Notes: generated by a model from the sequence alone, not told the origin. A stretch of DNA of 64,000 nt from Pomphorhynchus laevis (GCA_012934845.2 WNNJ02003637.1:20501-84500), one strand, 5' to 3'; numbered from the stretch's first letter, positions 47,227 through 58,255 are shown. Made by a program: numbers and translations.

Positions 47227-47292
47227 AAAATTCACGAGTACAACATTTAAATCAAACTTCTCATTGATTATTTGCGATAGCGTCCCAAACAT
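47227..47292 (+). CDS. LRR micro-exon 4 (M-type)
   Basis: A 66-nt phase-2 exon between GTGTTTAG and GTAAGT encodes KFTSTTF, KSNFSLII, DSVPN and a split AT|A Ile codon. The SVPN ending is shared with exons 6 and 8. It is followed after 320 bp by the truncated RT relic at 47614. Confidence 0.85.
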
Positions 47293-47613
47293 GTAAGTCT
47301 AAGACGTTTAAATAATTATTGTTTCGTATAAATATCAAATTTGTTTCTTATGAAAACATTTATTTTTATTTCCGTGATCATTTGTTTGTTTATGCGAGTA
47401 AGTTTTATTAAATTTAATTGAATATTTTCATCTATTTATAATTGAAATTTATCTCAAATAAAAAGAAATAATTTACTAAAAGGTCAAAAAGAAATAAAAG
47501 ATCAAATTTAAATACCATTCATTAAAAAATTTTTCATATTCAAATTTCATTCGTCTTCTGTTTCAAAAATTTCCTAATGAATTCACGAATTCGGCAGGAA
47601 ATATAAAAAAAAT

Positions 47614-48062
47614 TCGAACCGGCATACTTAGCGCGAGACGATGGCATTCAACCCGATGGTGCAACTCTTATGTCATGAGAAGCTGGCCGTATACTCGTTT
47701 GGGATTTCACTTGCCCGAACACCCCGGCCGCCAGTCATGTCGCACATGCTGTGTCTTCTGCTGGCGCTGTTGCAGCCCACACTAAGCAGCTCAAACGAAC
47801 CAAATACAGCTGCTTGGAGGATCGACAGTATTTGTTCTTCGCCATCGAAACACTTGGCGAGGTCCGTCCCAGCGCATCTGCGTTTTTGAGGCAGCTTGTT
47901 TCGAGGTTGGTGCGGACAACCGGTGATAAATGCGCATTCAGCTGGATCATTCAACGAATCAGCGCAGCCGTGCAACGAGGGAATGCAGAATTCTTTTTGG
48001 AATCGGCTAAAGATACCTACATAGGCAACTACCTTATTATTTTATATTTAATTTTGATATAA
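47614..48062 (+). pseudogene. RT polyprotein C-terminus (copy A)
   Basis: One frame reads through with a single TGA: LARDDGIQPDGATL, then stop, EAGRILVWDFTCPNTPAAS, SSAGAVAAHTKQLKRTKY, FFAIETLGEVRPSASAFLR and QRISAAVQRGNAEFF. The PDG...WDFT spacing fits the restriction-like nuclease (RPD...D) of site-type non-LTR elements, with the basic residue changed to Gln (IQPDG). The TGA replaces what is probably Trp. The same TGA is in copy B, so it predates the duplication. Confidence 0.8.
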
Positions 48063-48325
48063 TGAAATGGTTTATTTGTTAATAATTTTACTTGAAATCT
48101 ATTTTTAAATTATAACATTCATTGAATAATTTTTCATATTCAATTTTCATTCGTCTTCTGTTTCAAATATTTCCTGCCGAATTCATGTATATCGCATTTT
48201 TCTTAAAACTTATAACGAAAATGCATAAACTATGTGCACTCTGTTAACTTAAAACTTTATTAAGTTAAACGTAGAGTTAGTTTATTTGTTCTGTCTAATT
48301 CATGAATGATAATTTTTCTGTTTAG

Positions 48326-48391
48326 AGAGTTTCATAATAGTATCACCTGGTTGAATACGTCATTGAATATTTTTGGTAATGTCACTTTGCT
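48326..48391 (+). CDS. LRR micro-exon 5 (L-type)
   Basis: A 66-nt phase-2 exon between CTGTTTAG and GTAAGT encodes EFHNSIT, WLNTSLNI, GNVTL and a split CT|A Leu codon. Its twin, exon 7, differs at three bases, all replacing amino acids (I to M, T to I, L to S). It lies 481 bp before exon 6. Confidence 0.9.
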
Positions 48392-48872
48392 GTAAGTACT
48401 AGTGAATTTAAGGTATCTATCGCATTTGGGTGAAATCTCTTTCAGATTTTATAAAATTTTGCCACAATGATTGGTTAGATTTTATCGTAACGGCACAATT
48501 TACATGTTATTGGCACATACTTGCTTTTCTAAGCACAAATGATATAAAAATGTCAACTACAATACTTTTTAAATGAAATCAATTAAATATTTTGTAGTTT
48601 ATATTTATAAATCTGCACAATTTTATTATTTTGTTTTATTATGTTGTTTTAGAGCAACATAAAGTGAAAATAAAATATTAAATATTAAATCAATATTGTA
48701 TTTAATAAAAATATACGGTAAATTAAAACTCATTGTAATTTTTTAAATTTCAAGTTTGAATGTTTGCCCTTTTATAAAATTGTATTCTGTTGTTTTAAAT
48801 AACAATTTTCGAATGTTTCCTTGTTTAAAAACATTATAAAATATTTATATTTTTACTTTTTTTTGCATTTAG

Positions 48873-48938
48873 AAAATTTAGAGGCACGACATTTGTATCA
48901 GACTTATCACTGACTATTTACAATAGTGTCCCAAATAT
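48873..48938 (+). CDS. LRR micro-exon 6 (M-type)
   Basis: A 66-nt phase-2 exon between GCATTTAG and GTAAGT encodes KFRGTTF, VSDLSLTI, NSVPN and a split AT|A codon. Its twin, exon 8, differs at six bases in five codons, all amino-acid changing (G to D, T to I, V to L, S to T, L to V). Confidence 0.9.
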
Positions 48939-49589
48939 GTAAGTCCAAAATGTTTTAACTATCAATTTCTGCGTTTAAAAAAATGATTTGTTTTAAAAAC
49001 ATTTATTTCTATTTCGGTAATAATTTGCTGGTTTTCATATATTCGATCAAGTTTTATTGAATTTAATGTATATTTTCATCGCCTTATAATTAAAACTTAT
49101 CTCAAATAATAAGCAATAATTTACTAACATTTATAATTTTAAGTTTATTCTTAAATATAACACGCATTGAATAATTTTTCATATACATTATTAGCGTTCT
49201 GTTTCCAATATTTCCCGCTAATATTGTGTATATCGCGTTTATCTTTAAACTTACAAAGAAAATGTATAAATTATGTGAATTCTGTTAAGTTAAAACTTTA
49301 TATTTACACTGGTTTTTAAATGTTGTATTATATTATTTAGCATTCGATTAATTTCCAATCGTTTGTAATCAAAATAAATTATAATTTTTGATATTTTTGT
49401 ATTACTACTATTGGCTTGAATAATTTACTGGTCTATGAATAATGTGCGTAATAAATATATATTCTCTTATTAACATGTGTGGTCTTCTTTTTTAAAATCG
49501 GAATGTTGAAAAGTTTTAATGAATAATAAATATTTCATGTTCTATCTGTACGCATATTTTTCTGAATTATTCTACTTGAATTACTCAAG

Positions 49590-50560
49590 ATTGAAGTGAA
49601 TATTTTTTGTTTGACTTTATCGCTTTTATCATCTTGCAAACACGATTCAAATATATCAAAGAAAAGGGTAATTTCAACGAATTCTGTTTATTCAGTAAAT
49701 TACAACACTGCACGATTGCATTAAATAAACGTCTTCTCTTTGATTTGTCATCTAAAAATTACTGTATACAGATGCGTTGTTTAAATGTTCAACTTGTAAC
49801 TTAATTTCCAAAGCTAGATTTCTAGAATAGGAACAACGAATTTTTACTCAAAGCAGAGTATGCTCCATGGTTACTTTGCAAATGAGATCACAGAACCAGC
49901 TCTAAAATGTCTTTATCGACTGGTCTTTACGTTTAAAATATGTTCTTGGTCATTCAGTCTTACAAGAAACTTTTGTTTTTTGCCCGTTATATTTAATTTA
50001 AATATTATTGACGATACAGATTCGCTTAATTTACCATTTACGTCTAGTGATGTGAACAGATCCGTTTACATCATAAAGAATAATAAAGCTGCTGGGTTAG
50101 ATTAGCTTTACGTTGAACATCTAACATTGACCTTTTAGTGGTTGGATAATTACTGTACGCATTTATTAAATGTTTTGTTCAATTGTTATTCGATTCTATT
50201 ATCTTGCGTGACGATGTAATAAAAATTCTTTACTTTAGTAAAGGATCTTAAATTTTTTTAGATTTATATCACGGGATTGATATTCTTAATCCTGTCTTTA
50301 ATTTATTCACACGTGTTATGCATACGCGATTAATTAGCTATCGTGGATATTCTCAGGCTAAAGAGCAATATGGCGCATAAATCCACACCGGTTTACTTCA
50401 TATGCTATAAAAATTGTGCGTGATGAAGGTGATGGCTATTTTTGGAGCCATGTTTCGCTTTAGTCTATAGTCATATATTTTGAACGAGCTTTTGATTCAG
50501 CTAATCTGATCTTTACGCAGTAAGCGTAGATCTTCTGCGAGTACTTTGTAGAAGAATATG
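49590..50560 (+). pseudogene. Non-LTR LINE relic (copy of 38830-40015)
   Basis: Blocks: CTIALNKRLLFDLSSKNYC, LNLPFTSSDVNRSVYIIKNN followed by KAAGLD (RT entry block), then HTRLIS and KEQYGA (normally EEQYGF). Stops throughout. It sits in the intron downstream of LRR exon 6, like its copies after exons 3 and 8. Confidence 0.75.
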
Positions 50561-50789
50561 ATCTTAAAATATGATCTTCTACGCACAGAGGCATATATTA
50601 TATTTCTAACTTGTAATTGAATTTCGCAAAGCTTTACTTCTAAATAAGGAACAATTAATTTTGCAGAAAGCAGAGTTAATAGTTACTTTTTAAACAAATT
50701 TTACATAGACTTAAATACGTAACTTCAAATACGTAAAGTCAGTTAGCTGAATTATTTTCTTCTACTGACATGTTATTATTGACCTGTGA
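50561..50789. other. Short spacer
   Basis: It contains a TAGATCTTCTGCG/CTACGCA-type inverted segment near 50510-50585. No gene. Confidence 0.4.
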
Positions 50790-51240
50790 ACTTTGTTTTC
50801 TCTGTCAGAAATACTGAAACTGTGTATTATTGGTTACGACTTTACTATTATTTTTTCTTATTTTCAAACAAGTTTGATGAATTATTAATTCTTAAAAAAG
50901 GGAGAAGTTTGCATCCCAAGGTGTTTACACTTAAAATGTAAACTGCTTCACGTGATCATGTTTAAGAGACCAGGTAATGGCCAATAGCCAGGTCGTGTAG
51001 CGCGTGGAGTGAAAGTGGTAGATCTTTATAGATCTTGTTCCATCCAGCAATCGCCTTGAACAGGGCAGCCTTCTGTCAGATGCTGCTGGATAGCCCGTTG
51101 TAAGTTTTATCTGAGTCAACTAAACTAGGTGCCCAACCCGAAAAACAACGTTAAAAATTACGACTTAACAAGATTTACATGTACTCAAATAGATTGGAAG
51201 CATAAGTAAGGACTAAATATTTTAATTTTAGATCTTTTTA
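50790..51240. repeat. Dispersed repeat, copy 2 (copy 1 at 28948-29390)
   Basis: It shares long near-identical stretches with copy 1, including GAAGTTTGCATCCCAAGGTG and TTACAAGTTTGATGA-like flanks, so the homologous unit extends well into AT-rich DNA. Confidence 0.75.
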
Positions 51241-51289
51241 ATGTAACAGATAAATTGTATAGTTTGTGATGCTATAAATAATAATTGTA

Positions 51290-51777
51290 TTAAAAGTAAT
51301 ACGTTAATCGAATGTTTTTCATCAAATATTAATAATAATTGTAACTGCAATACCGCAGGTGTAGTATATCTAATACAATGTACATGTTGATTGCAATATA
51401 TTGGAAAAACATATCAAATGTTAAAAACTAGGTTTAGGCAACACATATATAATATACAGCATAATAGTCAAACTATATTTTATAAACATATGAGATTAAT
51501 AGGACATGATATAGGATATTGTAAATAATTTATTTTAGAACATATTGTTGAAGAAAATTAGACAATATTGAATCAAAAACTATTAGAAAGAGAATATGTT
51601 TGGTTTAAAACTCTTAATTCCATGTACCCATTAGGATTGAATGACGTGGTACAAGTAATTGGCAGAAGTAGTATAGTAAATAATGAACAACTATATTATA
51701 ATAATCCGGTTAAATGCAAGCTAAGAAGTCATTGCGACAAAAGGAAAAAGAAAAATAAACTTAAAAATATCATTTAA
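51290..51777 (+). pseudogene. GIY-YIG endonuclease, N-terminal domain of a permuted Penelope-like element
   Basis: In one frame with three stops: CNTAGVVYLIQCTC, TGA, LQYIGKTYQMLKTRFRQHI, FYKHMRLIGHDIGYC, then FILEHIVEEN and KLLEREYVWFKTLNSMYPLG, ending LNDVVQ. These are the GIY (VVYLI), YIG, catalytic Arg and Glu blocks of a GIY-YIG nuclease. It lies upstream of an RT of the same AT-rich family, the reverse of the canonical RT then GIY-YIG order at 13 kb. Confidence 0.82.
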
Positions 51778-52428
51778 ATGGAGTAAATAAATATTTAAAA
51801 AGTAAATAATCATTTAAATAGTTAAAAATATTAAAAAAGGTATGTATATAAATGAACAATTAGAAATATTAAAAAACTTTAAGGAGATAATAAGCTAAAT
51901 GATCTTTATGTAAATAAAAGAAGTTTTTTCAAATATTATTTACTCATCAAATCAAAGATTAATTAACTACTATTATAGGCTAAGTCGTATAATAGACAGT
52001 TATTGCAATATAAAATACTATAATCGTTCAATAAATGTTAATAATAACAATAAACAATATACACTGCCCATAAAATTCATTAATAAAAGTAAATAAAAAA
52101 TTCATTCTAAAAGAAAATAAATAATAGGATCGGATTTAAGTTAATATATTCCATAAAGAAGGTGTAAACTGTCACCGCATTACAACGGTAAATTTGTAAT
52201 TATAATAGAGTTGAAATCTATATGTAATGCTGATATTAGAAACGTTATAAAAACAGAATGCAACCGCAAAAGTCTTAATTTTGATAAAATTAATGAACAT
52301 ATGTACACATACACTCGAGTTATTTGAAAATAGTGAGTTTAGAGAGATGTTATGATAAAGGTATAAATGTAGATTAAATAATAACAATAAAAATAAAATT
52401 TAAAATTTTTTATACAATGACTTAAATG

Positions 52429-53165
52429 CTTACTTTGGTAAGCTGAATAATCGTGGAAGCTTAAATACATCAAAGATAAACATTTGGAAAACTTATATAT
52501 TAGATAAAATAAAAACGAAAATGAAAATCACAAACAATTATAAAAGCAAAGGTCAAATTAATAAAGATATGTATACAGAACTTGTCAAATTTAAGGATAA
52601 CTATATAATAACAACTATTGATAAAGCTGGTAACAACTTTGTCTTCATATGCAAAAAGCTTTATTATGATATACTGATAAAAGAGGTTAATTCTAACGAT
52701 ATAAATGTAAATCCAACATATGAACGTAGTGAGTTAAGTTTAGAAACAATTATTACAAGTCATTGTTCTATAATGGATAACAAGGGTATAAAGGTTGAAT
52801 CAGATAATAAAAAATAACTGTATTACATTTGAATCTAAAATTACATAAAAATCCAATAAAACCTAGGTTCATATGTAGTGCTTTTAAATGTACATTAAAA
52901 CCAATTTCTGTTTATATGAATAATATACTTAAAGTAATTAAAGCACACTTCAAAAAATATTGTAGGTTAATCGGAATTAATACTTGTATAAAACACTATT
53001 TCAGTATTAATTATACAAAAGAATTTTTAGAACACACGAAAAGAATAAATTTTCAAATTACGATTTTATTACGCTTTTTACAAATGTAGATTCAGCAGAT
53101 ATTAAAGCAAAATTAATTAATATGATATTCGATAAAGCAATAGATATTAAGGCTATAATATTTTA
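52429..53165 (+). pseudogene. Permuted Penelope-like RT, N-terminal half
   Basis: 52521-52817 reads MKITNNYKSKGQINKDMYTE, IITTIDKAGNNFVFICKKLY and NVNPTYERSELSLETIITS. A stop and frameshift follow, then LKLHKNPIKPRFICSAFKCT and CIKHYFSINYTKEFLE. Homology ends near 53165, before motif B'. It belongs with the GIY-YIG domain about 650 bp upstream. Confidence 0.8.
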
Positions 53166-53191
53166 CATATAATATCTTACATATTTTATTG

Positions 53192-54300
53192 TCAAGCTCT
53201 TTTAGTACTTTTGTAAACAACAATTTTTCAGATATTATCAATTGAGAATCTTTACTACTTTAAAATTATATTGCTCTTTATAATCCTATCGCATCAAAGC
53301 AAAATGTATCATTTGAATTTAAATAAACATTTTTCTAGGTTAGGCTTAGAAATAGCTGTCGTAATCTGACAAACTTGCAGTTCCTTCTATATCATTGTCT
53401 TTCTAATTAAATCTGTGTTTACATGCACAACACATGTCTGTGATTGAGATTTAGGTTTTTACTAATGTATCATCGACTTCACTCTAGTACTTCCCTCGTA
53501 ATAATTTGTGGTCATTAGTATGATGAAACCTTTTTATGGTCGGATGTTATTTTAACGGCAAAACACAGTTGAAGGCAGTAGGCCTATCTTATGCATTAAC
53601 ATTGGCAAGCAACCTGAGAATAGATAAATAAGTTTATATTAAATATTTGCAAATCATTTGTCCGAAATGTTTGCATCTACTTATAGTTTTCTCAAAAATC
53701 AATCACTTTTGCTTATATCTCGTTCAACCATATTTTCTCCCCTGCCATTTTGCTTCTGCGTAAGCTATTGTTAATTTGCATGCCATATACAAGTCATAAT
53801 ATGGTTCGCATGTTGCCGGCTATATTTCTTATATTTTGTAGATGCTTTAATTTGTCATTTAATTTGATTGTGTTCATATATTTTGTTGATTCAATTTAGT
53901 ATATCCGTTTTGATGTGATAAAACATTTCAGTTTAAATGTCAATAAACACAGATTAATTTTAAACTTAAAACACTATTAATAATGTGTCTATTTATAGTG
54001 TGCAATTAATTAGTCAAGCTCTTTTATTACTTTTGTAAACAGCAATTTTTCAGATATTATCAATTGAGAATCTTTACTACTTTAAAATTATATTGCTGTT
54101 GATAATCCTATCGCATCAAAACAAAAATATCATTTAAATTTAAATGAACACGTTTCTATGTTAGACTTAAAAATAGCTGTCGTAACCTGACAAAGTTGCC
54201 GTTCCTTCTATATCATTGTCTTTATAAAATTAAATGTATTTATAATCTATCAATAAATTTATAAAATAATATTATTTGATTTTTATTATATAATGGCTAA
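53192..54300. repeat. Diverged direct repeat pair
   Basis: 53192-53400 and 54013-54215 share TATCAATTGAGAATCTTTAC and ATAGCTGTCGTAA, then TTCCTTCTATATCATTGTCT. The second member is also the start of the 9.3-kb unit that recurs at 63363. Between them is AT-rich DNA with no gene. Confidence 0.8.
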
Positions 54301-54698
54301 ACATTCTTTTCTTATAACTTTATACAATAAAATACACAACGAATATACGTATACAACTGACTATACAACTATATGCATACAACTAACGAATAACCCAATA
54401 CGATGTGTCACATAACTCAACAGAACAGGAAAGGCCAATCAACAACATAGTTCTCTCAGCATATTGACGCAGTCGTGGAGCAACCTTCTAACGAGACGGT
54501 AGTGGTGTCTACTCAGCTTTCCTAAAATTGTGCATTGCGTGCATTAGCAGAACAAGAGTACTCCTTCTCATCCCTCTCAATCTGCAAAGATTCGAGCTGC
54601 ATGCGCCCGCCACCAATTTCCTTCTGAGGTTAGTCTGGAGGAACATAACCGATGCAACATCACAAAGAATAAATCCTCCGTGGATGAACTACGCCGAA
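54061..54698. repeat. Start of 9302-bp-spaced duplication (pair at 63363-64000)
   Basis: The two stretches match nearly base for base to the window edge; the differences I see include CACG/CATG and CTGAC/CTGGC. They cover AT-rich DNA and the first part of the RT relic. Confidence 0.93.
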
Positions 54699-56323
54699 AG
54701 ATTTCTGAAAAAATTGAGGACGGCGACATCCGCGGCGCTGTTCGTTTTGTATGCAGAGACTCAGGACACCTTTTTTTGCGACGAAAACACAACTACAACT
54801 CTCGATTGCTGCCCTGTTGTTATTGTCGCATCTTTACTTTGCTGTTTACGGTCTTTACCGCCCCCGCCCGCGGGTGGCCCTGACGGCTTAAGGCAAATAC
54901 ACCTTCGAGATCTAACAGGATTATCTGATGTTAGGCTGACGGAGCCGAGATTGGATTACGATTAAATTTCCAAAAGTGCGAGGTGATCACCGAAAGCAGG
55001 AATGTGATCCAAGCTATCACGTGCAAGCTAACAGGGTGCAAGACTATCACATCTGAATACGCACAGCTTATGGATGCGCCGCTTAGGAAGCAAGCAAGCA
55101 TCGACAACCCATTAAGCTGCGCAGTGGACGAGTTTCATAACGCCAGAATCCAGTTGACCGAATTGGCTTCCTTCTTCGATGTGCCCCCTGCTACGGAAGT
55201 GAAATGCTTCAACTTTTCGACACTGAAGTTCGAAGAATATTGAGCGAAATACTCAATGTGCCACTACCCAACGAAGCCTGGAGCCCAGCGACCTTACGAA
55301 TCCGTCTTGGAGGTCTCGGTGTTTGCAAGTATTAGAGGCTGTCCTTCCTGCGTTCGATTCATCCATCAAGAACACAATTGAACTTAAGAAGATATTGCTA
55401 CGGAACTTTCCGCCGTTAACCCTTCGCACTTTTGAATCAGACCGGGAAAATACCACAAATCAATGGAACGTGGAGTATCGGATGACCATTCCATCGGATC
55501 AAATATCACAAAAATGATGGATTGCTGAAGACTACGAAGCGTGCCAACGAAGATTTGTTTACGAAGCACTGACAACTAAATCTCGAGACTGACTCATCGC
55601 AGTAGCATCAAAGTGATCCGGGGCGTTCTTTGAAGCACTGCCGATCACATCTGTCGGTACACGACTTGATGACCGATCTATTTCTATCGCCATAGCGTTG
55701 AGGCTCGGTGTTTAATGCTTTCAACGGCATCGGTGTATCTGCGGAGTGTCGGTCCCGCATGTCACAGTTCTCATGCCTTAGACTGCAACAGGATAACGTA
55801 TCGTCACCACTGACATGTTGCGGTCAACGACATTTTGAGAATGGCTCTCGCTGCCTCTCGATCACCCTCCAGATTCGAACCGGCATGCTTAGCGCGAGAC
55901 GATGGCATTCAACCCGATGGTGCAACTCTTATGCCATGAGAAGCTGGCCGTATACTCGTTTGGGATTTCACTTGCCCGAACACCCCGGCCGCCAGTCATG
56001 TCGCACATGCTGTGTCTTCTGCTGGCGCTGTTGCAGCCCACACTAAGCAGCTCAAACGAACCAAATACAGCTGCTTGGAGGATCGACAGTATTTGTTCTT
56101 CGCCATCGAAACACTTGGCGAGGTCCGTCCCAGCGCATCTGCGTTTTTGAGGCAGCTTGTTTCGAGGTTGGTGCGGACAACCGGTGATAAATGCGCATTC
56201 AGCTGGATCATTCAACGAATCAGCGCAGCCGTGCAACGAGGGAATGCGGAATTCTTTTTGGAATCGGCTAAAGATACCTACATAGGCAACTACCTTATTA
56301 TTTTATATTTAATTTTGATATAA
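54430..56323 (+). pseudogene. Restriction-like-endonuclease RT relic lacking its palm
   Basis: In shifting frames: VDELRRKISEKIEDGDIRGA then VRFVCRDSG (54670-54780), PAGGPDGLRQIHLRDLTGLS (54870-54930, RT entry), then, with the whole catalytic palm missing, the post-palm LRLNFQKCEVITESRNV (54970-55010) and LDVPPATEVKCFNFSTLK-like helices; near 55270 PLPNEAWSPATLRIRLGGLG; near 55874 EPACLARDDGIQPDGA and the nuclease tail identical to copy A. The missing palm is represented by the relic at 36950-37385. GC-rich (about half) in an AT-rich setting. It co-duplicates with LRR exons 7 and 8. Confidence 0.8.
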
Positions 56324-56586
56324 TGAAATGGTTTATTTGTTAATAATTTTACTTGAAATCTATTTTTAAATTATAACATTCATTGAATAATTTTTCATAT
56401 TCAATTTTCATTCGTCTGCTATTTCAAATATTTCCTGCCTAATTCATGTATATCGCATTTTTCTTAAAACTTATAACGAAAATGCATAAACTATGTGCAC
56501 TCTGTTAACTTAAAACTTTATTAAGTTAAACGTAGAGTTAGTTTATTTGTTCTGTCTAATTCATGAATGATAATTTTTCTGTTTAG

Positions 56587-56652
56587 AGAGTTTCATAATA
56601 GTATGATCTGGTCGAATACGTCATTGAATATTTTTGGTAATGTCACTTTGCT
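56587..56652 (+). CDS. LRR micro-exon 7 (L-type, twin of exon 5)
   Basis: A 66-nt phase-2 exon between CTGTTTAG and GTAAGT encodes EFHNSMI, WSNTSLNI, GNVTL and a split CT|A codon. The three differences from exon 5 fall in module residues 6, 7 and 9. About 240 bp on either side is identical to block A. Confidence 0.9.
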
Positions 56653-57134
56653 GTAAGTACTAGTGAATTTAAGGTATCTATCGCATTTGGGTGAAATCTC
56701 TTTCAGATTTTATAAAATTTTGCCACAATGATTGGTTAGATTTTATCGTAACGGCACAATTTACATGTTATTGGCACATACTTGCTTTTCTAAGCACAAA
56801 TGATATAAAAATGTCAACTACAATACTTTTTAAATGAAATCAATTAAATATTTTGTAGTTTATATTTATAAATCTGCACAATTTTATTATTTTGTTTTAT
56901 TATGTTGTTTTAGAGCAACATAAAGTGAAAATAAAATATTAAATATTAAATCAATATTGTATTTAATAAAAATATACGGTAAATTAAAACTCATTGTAAT
57001 TTTTTAAATTTCAAGTTTGAATGTTTGCCCTTTTATAAAATTGTATTCTGTTGTTTTAAATAACAATTTTCGAATGTTTCCTTGTTTAAAAACATTATAA
57101 AATATATATATTTTTACTTTTTTTTTGCATTTAG

Positions 57135-57200
57135 AAAATTTAGAGACACGATATTTTTAACAGACGTTTCACTGACTATTTACAATAGTGTCCCAAATAT
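57135..57200 (+). CDS. LRR micro-exon 8 (M-type, twin of exon 6)
   Basis: A 66-nt phase-2 exon between GCATTTAG and GTAAGT encodes KFRDTIF, LTDVSLTI, NSVPN and a split AT|A codon. The six base differences from exon 6 fall in module residues 4, 6, 8, 9 and 11. About 650 bp of downstream intron shows no difference that I can see. Confidence 0.9.
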
Positions 57201-57849
57201 GTAAGTCCAAAATGTTTTAACTATCAATTTCTGCGTTTAAAAAAATGATTTGTTTTAAAAACATTTATTTCTATTTCGGTAATAATTTGCTGGTTTTCAT
57301 ATATTCGATCAAGTTTTATTGAATTTAATGTATATTTTCATCGCCTTATAATTAAAACTTATCTCAAATAATAAGCAATAATTTACTAACATTTATAATT
57401 TTAAGTTTATTCTTAAATATAACACGCATTGAATAATTTTTCATATACATTATTAGCGTTCTGTTTCCAATATTTCCCGCTAATATTGTGTATATCGCGT
57501 TTATCTTTAAACTTACAAAGAAAATGTATAAATTATGTGAATTCTGTTAAGTTAAAACTTTATATTTACACTGGTTTTTAAATGTTGTATTATATTATTT
57601 AGCATTCGATTAATTTCCAATCGTTTGTAATCAAAATAAATTATAATTTTTGATATTTTTGTATTACTACTATTGGCTTGAATAATTTACTGGTCTATGA
57701 ATAATGTGCGTAATAAATATATATTCTCTTATTAACATGTGTGGTCTTCTTTTTTAAAATCGGAATGTTGAAAAGTTTTAATGAATAATAAATATTTCAT
57801 GTTCTATCTGTACGCATATTTTTCTGAATTATTCTACTTGAATTACTCA

Positions 57850-58255
57850 AGATTGAAGTGAATATTTTTTGTTTGACTTTATCGCTTTTATCATCTTGCA
57901 AACACGATTCAAATATATCAAAGAAAAGGGTAATTTCAACGAATTCTGTTTATTCAGTAAATTACAACACTGCACGATTGCATTAAATAAACGTCTTCTC
58001 TTTGATTTGTCATCTAAAAATTACTGTATACAGATGCGTTGTTTAAATGTTCAACTTGTAACTTAATTTCCAAAGCTAGATTCCCAAAATAGGAACAACG
58101 AATTTTACTCAAAGCAGAGTATGCTCCATGGTTACTTTGCAAATGAGATCACAGAACCAGCTCTAAAATGTCTTTATCGACTGGTCTTTACTTTTAAAAT
58201 ATGTTCTTGGTCATTCAGTCTTACAAGAAACTTTTGTTTTTTGCCCGTTATATTG
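57850..58255 (+). pseudogene. LINE relic, truncated third copy
   Basis: It repeats the CTIALNKRLLFDLSSKNYC block of 49.6 kb and stops at GCCCGTTATATT. Dead. Confidence 0.75.

Larger units (their letters stand above)
47612..49994. repeat. Segmental duplication block A (pair of 55874-58255)
   Basis: The block holds an RT C-terminal relic, LRR exons 5 and 6 and a LINE relic start. By eye it differs from block B at about ten non-exonic positions plus two short indels in about 2.2 kb, but at nine positions inside the two 66-nt exons. The left breakpoint falls inside the RT relic (ATTCGAACCGGCAT); the right one is at GCCCGTTATATT. Confidence 0.93.
55874..58255. repeat. Segmental duplication block B (pair of 47612-49994)
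   Basis: Same content as block A: RT C-terminus, LRR exons 7 and 8, start of LINE relic. The right end at 58255 is where a different, RTE-like relic begins shortly after, so block B lost the rest of the first LINE relic. Confidence 0.93.

Noticed and set aside
47641-47889. Open frames in other phases over the RT tail (also 55708-56236 on both strands)
   Set aside because: The conserved frame is the one reading DDGIQPDGA through QRISAAVQRGNAEFF; the others are shadows of GC-rich DNA.
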